From positions 1 through 14,962 of the forward strand of contig JASJEI010000037.1 of assembly GCA_030064795.1 (NCBI GenBank): a stretch of 14,962 bases of DNA. Direction: 5' to 3'. The number at the start of each line of letters is the position of its first letter. The stretch's first letter is position 1. The notes beneath the pieces are model-generated. The model worked only from the letters and a program-made list of their open reading frames with translations. It ran no database searches and was not told the origin of the DNA. Positions 6,272 to 13,164 of this stretch are shown in pieces. Source of the stretch: Pleurocapsa sp. MO_226.B13. Its GTDB lineage: Bacteria; Cyanobacteriota; Cyanobacteriia; Cyanobacteriales; Xenococcaceae. Both the position numbers and the translations under genes were made by a program.

Positions 6272-6405
6272 TTAATCAAAAACCAACTTTTTCGCGTTGC
6301 TCCCGTTTAAGAAGCAGTAAGAACATAGTTCATCGCTAGATCCTCCTGTAATAACATCGAGATCTTTAGTTAATAAAGCTAATTGCGATGGTAACCATCG
6401 GGACC
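6272..6405 (-). pseudogene. Headless precursor fragment, relative of copy 9
   Basis: In one minus-strand frame this reads L-P-S-Q-L-A-L-L-T-K-D-L-D-V-I-T-G-G, then SSDELCSYCFLNGSNAKK and L-V-F-D before TAA at 6272-6274. The L-D-V-I-T-G-G...C-x-Y-C-x-L-N pattern matches copy 9, but a stop lies just upstream in frame and there is no start codon. Its 5' end overlaps, in another frame, the last codons of copy 10, so it looks like a 5'-truncated copy overrun by copy 10. Confidence 0.65.
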
Positions 6406-6537
6406 AGAATCAGGGATTCCTCCCGATGGATCGCCTGCACCACCATTAATTTGATTCAGTTGCATTAAAGTTAGCCGAATAAGTTGAGGTTTTGAAGGCA
6501 AATTAGATTGAACAGTAGTTTTTTTTCTTTGACTCAT
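6379..6537 (-). CDS. GG-leader precursor with Gly/Asp/Pro-rich tail (copy 10)
   Basis: A 52-residue peptide. ATG 6537 is preceded by a strong AAGGAGA nine bases upstream, which decides the start over longer frames. The leader reads MSQRKKTTVQSNLPSKPQ, then L-I-R-L-T-L-M-Q-L-N-Q-I-N-G-G; the tail is AGDPSGGIPDSGPDGYHRN with no Cys. It groups with copy 4 (1994-2182), with which it shares the G-D, G-G, G-P-D-G-aromatic pattern, although the two lie more than 4 kb apart. Function unknown. Confidence 0.75.
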   Translation of the reverse strand: MSQRKKTTVQSNLPSKPQLIRLTLMQLNQINGGAGDPSGGIPDSGPDGYHRN

Positions 6538-6673
6538 GATGAGATTCTCCTTAGTTGTTGAGTTGATTGTGTTTACGATGCAATACCTTGAGTTTTTCAC
6601 AATCCTGCCCTCGCTGTTGTGTGATAGCAAAAATTAAGTTTTAGAGCGATCGCATTATTCCTCTTTCTGGAGC

Positions 6674-6811
6674 CTACTCCGGACAGTCAGGACAAGGGAC
6701 GACGGCTCCACCAGCTACGCAACTGAGATGTTCTAATTCAAGTGGCTGAAGCTTAGGAAATTGCCTAGTTTGAGCTTTGTCTCGATAAATATCTGGTTGA
6801 GTGTTTTTCAT
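6674..6811 (-). CDS. GG-leader precursor with short CPDCPE tail (copy 11)
   Basis: A 45-residue peptide from ATG 6811 with AAGG eight bases upstream, inside the direct-repeat unit. The leader MKNTQPDIYRDKAQTRQF continues P-K-L-Q-P-L-E-L-E-H-L-S-C-V-A-G-G, and the tail is AVVPCPDCPE. TAG 6674-6676 ends it. Beyond the TAG the same frame would go on A-P-E-R-G-I-M-R-S-L to TAA, matching the longer tail of copy 7, so the shorter tail seems to be derived. Nearly identical to copy 12. Confidence 0.75.
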   Translation of the reverse strand: MKNTQPDIYRDKAQTRQFPKLQPLELEHLSCVAGGAVVPCPDCPE

Positions 6812-6906
6812 GGCAATACCTTGAGTTTTTCACAATTGGCGCTCGTGCTTTGTGTAATACCAAAAATTAAGTTTTAAAGCGATCGCATTATTCCTCTTTC
6901 TGGATC

Positions 6907-7059
6907 CTACTCCGGACAGTCAGGACAAGGAACGAGGGCTCCACCAGCTACGCAACTGAGATGTTCTAATTCAAGTGGCTGAAGCTTAGGAAGTTGAAGC
7001 TTAGGAAGTTGACTAGTTTGAGTTTTGTCTCGATCGATATGTGGTTGAGTGTTTTTCAT
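6907..7059 (-). CDS. GG-leader precursor with CPDCPE tail and duplicated leader segment (copy 12)
   Basis: A 50-residue peptide from ATG 7059 with the same upstream repeat as copy 11. The leader MKNTQPHIDRDKTQTSQ is followed by L-P-K-L-Q twice in a row, encoded by an almost perfect 15-base tandem duplication, then P-L-E-L-E-H-L-S-C-V-A-G-G. The tail is ALVPCPDCPE before TAG 6907-6909; the frame after the stop again resembles copy 7 (D-P-E-R-G-I-M-R-S-L). Copies 11 and 12 are the most recent duplication visible in the array. Confidence 0.75.
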   Translation of the reverse strand: MKNTQPHIDRDKTQTSQLPKLQLPKLQPLELEHLSCVAGGALVPCPDCPE

Positions 7060-7160
7060 GGTAATACCTTGAGTTTTTCACAATTGGCGATCGCGCTTTG
7101 TAGAATATCGAAAATTAGGTCTTCATGCGTTAGCTCAAAGATGTTAGTTCCTATGTGGTA

Positions 7161-7236
7161 TCACGATGCGATAGGATCGCAGGGCAGACAGCCCTCACCT
7201 CCATAACCTCCAGTCATGCTTTCTAGCTGTTCTATT
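7161..7236 (-). pseudogene. Headless precursor fragment with CLPC tail (copy 13)
   Basis: The frame reads E-Q-L-E-S-M-T-G-G and tail YGGEGCLPCDPIAS to TGA 7161-7163. The E-Q-L-E-S-M-T-G-G part is almost identical, over about 30 bases, to the leader end in the chimeric pseudogene at 5398-5593, so both come from the same precursor type. There is no leader start: the sequence is joined directly to the stop codon of copy 14. The internal ATG has no good ribosome binding site and would lack a leader. Confidence 0.6.
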
Positions 7237-7405
7237 CTCTTTCACAGTCAGGACAATGTACTGGAGGGTTCTGGTCCTGCAGGGGGCAGGCGGGGCAGGT
7301 ATCGTTTGGACCACCAGCAACCCATTCTAGCTGTTCTAAATGGAGTTTTTGAAGTTGTGGCAGTTTCTTGGCTTGGTCTTTCTTAGATTTGTTGGTTTTT
7401 CTCAT
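7232..7405 (-). CDS. GG-leader precursor with two CPxC motifs (copy 14)
   Basis: A 57-residue peptide; ATG 7405 follows a GAGGT site at good spacing. The leader MRKTNKSKKDQAKKLPQ continues L-Q-K-L-H-L-E-Q-L-E-W-V-A-G-G. The tail begins PNDTCPACPLQDQNPP and ends V-H-C-P-D-C-E-R-E, so it has two C-P-x-C motifs about 13 residues apart. It is the rightmost, first transcribed copy of the array and is divergent from the intact STAND gene, with 209 bases between them. The double motif could be an internal duplication or a fusion of two tails. Confidence 0.75.
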   Translation of the reverse strand: MRKTNKSKKDQAKKLPQLQKLHLEQLEWVAGGPNDTCPACPLQDQNPPVHCPDCERE

Positions 7406-7614
7406 TTGCTTAACCTCATGCTTACTCTCTAGCTATAATTTGAACCTATTGTGCGATCGCTGTCTTAGAATACCGAAATTAAAGCTTAAGGCGATCTAAT
7501 TCAAGCATAATTGGGATTTTTCTGGTTGTCGTTACAGGAAAGTTCGGGAATTTAAGTGCTTAGTTCTGAAAAGTTCAGGTAGGATGATGGTGTAGAGGTG
7601 GTTAAAGAAAGATC

Positions 7615-10600
7615 GTGTTGGAATCAGAGCAAATACTTGCTGTTGCCAATCAAGCCATGTTTGCCATGACCGCTCGATATCTCAGTGACGTAGAAACAGC
7701 GATCGTCGCAGGAGCGCTCGCTGAACGCACCTATGAAGAAATTGCCGAACAATCTGGCTATTCTGTCAGCTACATCAAGCGAGATGTCGGGCCAAAACTC
7801 TGGCAGTTCCTCTCGAAAGCATTGGGTGAAAAAGTTAGTAAAACCAACTTTCGGCAAGCCCTAGAAAGATATCAAGCCAGTCAACACGCATCACAACCAA
7901 TTCAAAATCTCACCGACTGGGGAGAAGCTCCCGATGTCTCTTTATTTTTGGGACGGACTAACGAACTTTTGACTTTAACCCAGTGGATTTTGGAGGATGA
8001 TTGTCGTCTGGTAGCACTGTTAGGCATCGGTGGGATTGGTAAAACAGCTTTAGGGGTGAAGTTAGCACAGCAGATTCAAGCAGAATTTGACTGTGTTATC
8101 TGGCGCAGCCTTCGTAATGCTCCCCCATTGGACGCATTATTAACTCAAATCGTACCTCTGATATCCGAGCAACAAGAAACTCGCCCAGAGCTAAAATACT
8201 TGCTAGATTATCTGCGTGCTGCAAAATGTTTGTTAATTCTCGATAACCTGGAGGCAATTTTGCAGCCTCAGCAGCCAGGGCAATTTCGAGCGGGCTACGA
8301 CGACTACGGACAATTGCTGCGACTGGTGGGAGAAACGACCCATCAGAGTTGCCTAATTATTACTAGTCGCGAAAAACCCCAGGTAATCGCCAGCCAGGAA
8401 GGAATAGAATTGCCAGTGCGATCGCTTTGTTTATCTGGCTTACAGTCAGAAGCCGATGCTTTACTGACAGCAAAAGGCTTATCGGGGTCAAGCCAAGAGC
8501 GAAAAACCCTAATCGATAGCTATGGAGGCAACCCGCTGGCACTTAAGATTGCTGCCACCTCGATCCAAGACTTATTTGACGGCAACATTACAACTTTTCT
8601 TTCCCAAGGGACAGTATTATTCAACGGCGTACGCCAACTTCTGGAGCGACAATTCGCTCGCCTCTCAGTACTAGAGAAAACTCTGATGTATTGGTTAGCG
8701 ATCGATCGCGAATGGACGACGGTAGAAGAATTGCGGGAAGATCTTATTCCTCCAGTGCCGAAAAACCGTTTACTGGAAGGTTTAGAAGCCCTGTGCTGGC
8801 GCAACCTGATTGAGAAACAAGGAGGTAGTTATACTCAGCAGCCAGTGGTGATGGAGTACATCGGCGATCGCCTGATGGAACAGCTGGTCGATGAATTAAC
8901 CACTGCCGAACTTGACTTGTTTACCCGTCATGCTTTGGTGAAAACCACCGTCAAAGAATACGTGCGCGACTCTCAAGTGCGACTCTTGCTCAACCCAATT
9001 GCTCGGGAATGGTCAAAAACTTTCAGGGCGAAAAATGCGCTTAAACAGCAAGTGTTGAGTCTCCTGCAAAGCTTGAGACAAATTGACCATCCCTTATCTA
9101 ATTATGGCGGTGGTAATCTGATTAATCTCTGCTTGCACCTAGGATTAGATTTGACTGACTTGGATTTTTCGGGCTTGAGTATTTGGCACGCTTGCCTGCA
9201 ACAAGTCGAACTGCACGGAATTAATTTTGCCCATGCCGATCTAAGTAAGTCACTGTTTGCAGAAACTTTTGCCAGTATTTTGTGTGTCGCCTTCAGTCCA
9301 GATGGCAAATTACTGGCTGGCGGTGATACTCAAGGAAATATTCATCTGCGACAGATGCCCAGCGGTCAAGTCGTTAAGATTTATCCAGCACATCAAAGTT
9401 GGGTAAGTGGTATTGTCTTTAGTTCAGATGGAAAAACTCTCGCTAGTGGTTCTCTCGACTTCACTGTCAAACTTTGGGCGATTCCAACTGGGCAGTGTCT
9501 CCAAATCTTTAAGCACACCGACATAGCTGGACGTTCCGCCTGTGCCATGCTTGCTGGAGTAAGTTTCGATCGAACCTTGAAAGTCTGGAATTCCCAAACG
9601 GGAAAATGTCTCAAATTATTACAGAGAAATACCGCACAGATTGCTTCAGTCGCTTGGAGTCCCGATGGCAAAATCTTGGCTTGTCCTGGCAGAGACAACA
9701 AGGTTTTCCTTTGGGATGCGATCGCGAGACAATTGCTAGAAATTTTACCACCTCATGAAGATCTGATCTGGTATGTGGCAATTAGCCCCGATGGAAAAAC
9801 CCTTGCTAGTAGCTCTCAAGACGGTACCGTCAAACTCTGGAATCTTCCTAGCGGAGAATATCGCTCCTCGGTACGGGGTAATTTTGGACTAGCTTGGTGG
9901 CTGGCATTTAGCCCAGATAGCAAGACGCTGGCAGGTGGCTGTCAAGATGGGACAGTGAGATTATGGTCTTCTCAGACAGGACAATGTCTCAAAATCCTAC
10001 AGGGACATACCAGTATTGTGTGGTCTGTGGCATTCAGTCCTGACGGAAAAATCCTCGCTAGTAGTAGTAACGACCAGACGATTAAATTGTGGGACACCGA
10101 TACTGGAGATTGTTGGCAAATCTGGCAGGGATATAGCAGTGGTGTTTGGGATGTAGAGGTGAGCCGTAATGGACAACAGTTAGCCTCTGCTCATCAGGAT
10201 GGAACGATTAAGCTCTGGGACACCGCTACTGGAGACTATTTGAAAACATTGCGGGGACACACTGGCTTAGTGTGGTCAGTTGACTGGAGTCCCGATGGAC
10301 AGTTGCTTGCCAGTGCTTCTCAGGATAAAACCGTCAGACTGTGGGACCCCCACACGGGGCAATGTCTTAATACCTTTGAAAAACATTTGGCAGTGATTCA
10401 CGCCGTAATCTGGCATCCCAACGGTCAATTATTCGCCAGTGCTTCTTTAGATGGCACGATAAAGATCTCGAACAGCTACACGGGAGATTGCCAAAAAACT
10501 ATCGAACATGATGGCATCGTCGTTGCTCTTGCTTGGAATCGAGAGGGTAACATTTTAGCCAGTGGCGGTCGTAGTAGCATTCTTAGACTTTGGGATAGCT

Positions 10601-11127
10601 CTACTGGGCAATGTTTAAAATCGCTTCAGGGACACACAAACGTCATCTTCTCAGTCGCCTTCAGTTCCGATGGGCAAACCCTCGCTAGTAGCTCCCACGA
10701 TAACACCGTCAAGCTTTGGGACGTAGAGACTGGTCAATGTCTCCATACTTTCACAGAACACAGTCATTGGGTTTGGTCAGTCGCTTGGCATCCCGATGGA
10801 CAGATTCTCGCCAGTGCTTCCCAAGATGGGACGGTTCGGTTGTGGGATGTACAGACTAAAAAATGCTGTCAAGTCTTGCAAGGACATAGCAGTGGAGTGC
10901 GATCGCTCAGTTGGAGTCCTGACGGGCAATGTTTAGCTACTGGCAGTCTAGATAAGACAATTAAGCTATGGGATACTCAGATAGGTAAGTGTCTTAACAC
11001 CCTGAGAGCCAAACAACCCTATGAAGGCATGAACATCACTGGAATAACTGGCATTACTGAAGCGCGACAAGCTGCACTTCGGGCATTGGGAGCTATTCAA
11101 ACTAATACCATTTATCAAAAGTTTTAA
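7615..11127 (+). CDS. STAND NTPase: HTH-like domain, NB-ARC, fourteen WD40 repeats
   Basis: A 1170-residue protein starting at GTG 7615. Residues about 1-85 form an HTH-like domain (E-E-I-A-E-Q-S-G-Y-S...K-L-W-Q-F-L-S-K-A-L-G-E-K-V) common at the N-terminus of cyanobacterial NB-ARC proteins. Walker A is G-I-G-G-I-G-K-T (137-144), Walker B L-L-I-L-D (206-210), and a GLPL-like G-G-N-P-L-A-L (304-310) ends the NB-ARC core, followed by a winged-helix region. From about 555 to 1130 are fourteen WD40 repeats, enough for two seven-bladed propellers; the third is shortened and lacks its S-P-D-G-K part. The C-terminus (Y-E-G-M-N-I-T-G-I-T-G-I-T-E-A) is the usual ending of such proteins, so it looks complete. 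Such proteins are ligand-sensing switches; no protease, TIR or nuclease effector is present, so output is unknown. Intact counterpart of the remnant at 2630-3045. Confidence 0.92.
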   Translation: MLESEQILAVANQAMFAMTARYLSDVETAIVAGALAERTYEEIAEQSGYSVSYIKRDVGPKLWQFLSKALGEKVSKTNFRQALERYQASQHASQPIQNLTDWGEAPDVSLFLGRTNELLTLTQWILEDDCRLVALLGIGGIGKTALGVKLAQQIQAEFDCVIWRSLRNAPPLDALLTQIVPLISEQQETRPELKYLLDYLRAAKCLLILDNLEAILQPQQPGQFRAGYDDYGQLLRLVGETTHQSCLIITSREKPQVIASQEGIELPVRSLCLSGLQSEADALLTAKGLSGSSQERKTLIDSYGGNPLALKIAATSIQDLFDGNITTFLSQGTVLFNGVRQLLERQFARLSVLEKTLMYWLAIDREWTTVEELREDLIPPVPKNRLLEGLEALCWRNLIEKQGGSYTQQPVVMEYIGDRLMEQLVDELTTAELDLFTRHALVKTTVKEYVRDSQVRLLLNPIAREWSKTFRAKNALKQQVLSLLQSLRQIDHPLSNYGGGNLINLCLHLGLDLTDLDFSGLSIWHACLQQVELHGINFAHADLSKSLFAETFASILCVAFSPDGKLLAGGDTQGNIHLRQMPSGQVVKIYPAHQSWVSGIVFSSDGKTLASGSLDFTVKLWAIPTGQCLQIFKHTDIAGRSACAMLAGVSFDRTLKVWNSQTGKCLKLLQRNTAQIASVAWSPDGKILACPGRDNKVFLWDAIARQLLEILPPHEDLIWYVAISPDGKTLASSSQDGTVKLWNLPSGEYRSSVRGNFGLAWWLAFSPDSKTLAGGCQDGTVRLWSSQTGQCLKILQGHTSIVWSVAFSPDGKILASSSNDQTIKLWDTDTGDCWQIWQGYSSGVWDVEVSRNGQQLASAHQDGTIKLWDTATGDYLKTLRGHTGLVWSVDWSPDGQLLASASQDKTVRLWDPHTGQCLNTFEKHLAVIHAVIWHPNGQLFASASLDGTIKISNSYTGDCQKTIEHDGIVVALAWNREGNILASGGRSSILRLWDSSTGQCLKSLQGHTNVIFSVAFSSDGQTLASSSHDNTVKLWDVETGQCLHTFTEHSHWVWSVAWHPDGQILASASQDGTVRLWDVQTKKCCQVLQGHSSGVRSLSWSPDGQCLATGSLDKTIKLWDTQIGKCLNTLRAKQPYEGMNITGITGITEARQAALRALGAIQTNTIYQKF

Positions 11128-11132
11128 GTCAA

Positions 11133-11160
11133 GTAGAGACGTAGCATGCTACGTCTCTAC
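11133..11160. repeat. Perfect 28-base palindrome after the STAND gene
   Basis: Half-site GTAGAGACGTAGCA followed by its exact reverse complement, six bases after the stop of the STAND gene. I recall very similar palindromes dispersed in Nostoc and other cyanobacterial genomes, so it is probably a dispersed repeat. It could also form a hairpin between the convergent genes at 11127 and 11238, but no T-run follows, so it is not a typical intrinsic terminator. Confidence 0.7.
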
Positions 11161-11237
11161 AAAGGGTCGCGAAGGGCATTTGTGTGTACGCACTAAGGAG
11201 AAATTATTAGTCAAAAACTGAAATGATATTAACTACT

Positions 11238-11879
11238 CTACGTCGATTTCTTGCAGATAAAACAGTTGTAGATTGCAGGTCTGGTCAACATAGCATACTC
11301 AAAATGAGACCGATAACCAAAAACTTTAACTAACGGAAGATTTTCGTTCTGGAGTAGCTGCAAAACTTCCCTCTGAGAACGCGCAATACAGCCAAAGAGC
11401 TGAGTTTCGGCAGCGGTAAAAGCGACTATCCCCTCTGGAACCACAATTCTTTTCATCTCTCGAATCATGGCAGCTAAATCGGCAATATGTTCGGTGACAC
11501 TCACGGAAATGGCAGCATCAAAAGTATTGTCGGCAACGGGCAAATTATTGACATCAGCTAGTTCCAAGCGGACATCGATGCCCTGTTGTTTCAACCCTTC
11601 AATCTTGGTTGCTGCTTGATGAAGCATCTGTTCGCAAAAATCGAAACCAGTAATGTGACTGTTGGGAAAAAATTGAAAAGCCAAACCAGTACCGCAGCCA
11701 ATGTCCGCTATTCGACTTCCTGGCTTCAAAAATTCACGTACCAGTTTGGCGACTTCTCGCGGCCCTATATATTGCCAATGCTCCTCAAGCTCGCTATCGT
11801 ATCTTTCTGCCCAATTGGCATACTGGCATTTCACCTGTTCTGGGTCTCGAACTTTCTGCTGCATATCAAGTATCACCAC
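11238..11879 (-). CDS. Class I SAM-dependent methyltransferase
   Basis: A 213-residue protein. Motif I is I-A-D-I-G-C-G-T-G (57-65), with the acidic motif II at G-F-D-F-C-E near 78-83, a D-V-N-N-L-P-V-A-D-N-T-F-D-A-A-I-S stretch (methyltransf_11 type) and V-V-P-E-G-I as the motif III loop. The N-terminus (Q-Y-A-N-W-A-E-R-Y-D) is typical of small-molecule methyltransferases. The start is GTG: two successive GTG codons at 11879/11876 follow AGAGGAAG closely, whereas the first ATG (11864) is too far from it. The acceptor cannot be told. It faces the STAND gene convergently and stands alone, with about 290 bases of repeat-rich DNA upstream. Confidence 0.85.
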   Translation of the reverse strand: MVILDMQQKVRDPEQVKCQYANWAERYDSELEEHWQYIGPREVAKLVREFLKPGSRIADIGCGTGLAFQFFPNSHITGFDFCEQMLHQAATKIEGLKQQGIDVRLELADVNNLPVADNTFDAAISVSVTEHIADLAAMIREMKRIVVPEGIVAFTAAETQLFGCIARSQREVLQLLQNENLPLVKVFGYRSHFEYAMLTRPAIYNCFICKKST

Positions 11880-11891
11880 GACTTCCTCTGA

Positions 11892-12171
11892 CTCTAGGTT
11901 TGAGATGGCTGCGTTGTTAAAGAGCGATCGCTCTTTAACACTAGGCGTTGCATATTTTCGGGATGATTTATTCGATCTGTTTGTTTTAATACCAAATTTG
12001 TTACTTGCTACTCGCTACTGCGATGCGGTTGCGCAAGCCCTAAAGGATTTGCGACACGAAGTTAGTCCTTTAGGGCTTCGCGGCACAAGTCGTTAGACGA
12101 GCGCGAGTCCTTTAGGGCTACTCGCTACTTTCTCCTCACCATCCCATGATGATGCAACGCCCAACACTACA
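11892..12171. repeat. Repeat-rich intergenic region
   Basis: No supported gene. It holds a perfect 26-base palindrome at 11915-11940 built around a HIP1 octamer (half-site TGTTAAAGAGCGA), an inverted repeat with 13-base arms AAGCCCTAAAGGA (12035-12047) and its complement (12066-12078), a third partial copy of the arm at 12108-12119, and a 13-base direct repeat GCTACTCGCTACT at 12007-12019 and 12117-12129. These resemble small dispersed repeats of cyanobacterial genomes. Any promoter for the methyltransferase gene to the left would lie in the first part. Confidence 0.65.
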
Positions 12172-13125
12172 CTAAGGATCGTGTTTTTTAACAAAATCAC
12201 CTAGTGCTAGCAAGTATGCCGTTCGCTCCTCATCAAAGTAACTGTGGGAACTGTTTGGGAAAATAGCGATCGCCGAACCAGCGACGACCCGATTATACTC
12301 CATACATCGTTCGGGTCTGGCAATGTCGTTTTTGCCGCAGACAAACCATATCGGTGCTGCTACCTCTGAAAGTAACTGGGAATCGTCTCTATTTTTTAGG
12401 TTGCCAGTGTAATTCAACTCATCTGTCCCGACAGTTGTCTGATAAGATTCAAAACCGAACTGCTCGTCTCCAAAAGCTTTGAGAAAACAATCAGGTAAAG
12501 GATCTGCTGCGTGCAAAAAATTACTGTAGAAAGTAGACAGTGCTTGCAAGTATGGCTCGGAACCAGGTTGATTGTTGTTAATGCCATCTCGAACTTCCTC
12601 TGGAAGTTTCTGCAAGAGATTTTGCAGATCTGCTCGGTAGGTTGGGATATCGATAATCGGGCTGTTAAGCGATAGACTGAGCAATTCTTTCGGCTTAGTA
12701 GCAGCATAGGCGAGGGCTAGCTGAGTTCCCCATGAGTGTCCCCACAGATGGAACTCCGTCAGAGATAGAGCCGTTACCACTTCCCTCAGTCGCTCTCGGA
12801 ATTTTTCCACCGTCCATAAAGCGCGATCGCTAGGTCGTTCTGAGCGTCCGCAGCCAAGCTGATCGTAGAAAATAATCGGTCGATTATCTGTGTCGCTGAA
12901 TTTTTTAAAGAAAGGCAGAAGGTAGTAATGGCTCGCACCAGGCCCTCCGTGGATAGTAAGTATAGGCGGTTTGTCTCCCTTGGCGTAAATCCCGTACCAG
13001 ATTTTACCGCCTGTTACTTCAATCATCCCTTCCCTTTCGTAACCCAGATCTGGACAGACTGGCTGAGTGTCAGTCACAGGTTCGTCAACTGCCAGTGGGA
13101 ATAAGTAATTATCCGATGTCATCAT
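12172..13125 (-). CDS. Proline iminopeptidase-like alpha/beta hydrolase
   Basis: A 317-residue alpha/beta hydrolase of the prolyl iminopeptidase type (S33). The oxyanion motif H-G-G-P-G is at 59-63, the strand motif Y-D-Q-L-G-C-G-R-S at 87-95, the nucleophile elbow G-H-S-W-G with Ser131, the acid Asp267 in C-G-K-N-D, and His294 in N-S-S-H-S. Family members remove N-terminal proline or hydrolyse related amides and small esters. ATG 13125 (or the next ATG) has TAGGATG upstream. It starts 39 bases after the winged-helix methyltransferase on the same strand, so they are probably one operon. A role in trimming the array peptides, some with Pro right after G-G, is possible but only a positional guess. 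No signal peptide. Confidence 0.88.
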   Translation of the reverse strand: MMTSDNYLFPLAVDEPVTDTQPVCPDLGYEREGMIEVTGGKIWYGIYAKGDKPPILTIHGGPGASHYYLLPFFKKFSDTDNRPIIFYDQLGCGRSERPSDRALWTVEKFRERLREVVTALSLTEFHLWGHSWGTQLALAYAATKPKELLSLSLNSPIIDIPTYRADLQNLLQKLPEEVRDGINNNQPGSEPYLQALSTFYSNFLHAADPLPDCFLKAFGDEQFGFESYQTTVGTDELNYTGNLKNRDDSQLLSEVAAPIWFVCGKNDIARPERCMEYNRVVAGSAIAIFPNSSHSYFDEERTAYLLALGDFVKKHDP

Positions 13126-13164
13126 TTTTTCATCCTATGATGATATGAGTATGATTAATATTCT

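Larger units (their letters stand above)
5594..7130. repeat. Family of about 80-95-base diverged direct repeats between precursor genes
   Basis: Five clear copies start near 5594, 6184, 6578, 6812 and 7060, and a degenerate sixth lies near 7440-7490. On the plus strand they share TACCTTGAGTTTTTCACAAT, then a HIP1-like GCGATCGC block, CTTTGTGTAATACCAAAAAT, and a TTAAAGCGATCGC block. Each lies immediately 5' of a precursor start on the minus strand (or where one once was), so the unit carries the ribosome binding site (CAAGGTATT) and probably the promoter, and extends into the 3' end of the next precursor. They are cassette repeats rather than CRISPR: length and spacing vary and the units contain coding sequence. 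Confidence 0.8.

Noticed and set aside
5594..7130. CRISPR array, suggested by regularly recurring units
   Set aside because: Units are diverged, 80-95 bases, irregularly spaced and include coding sequence; no short identical repeats with unique spacers.
11133..11160. Intrinsic terminator of the STAND gene
   Set aside because: A perfect hairpin could form, but there is no T-run after it on either strand.
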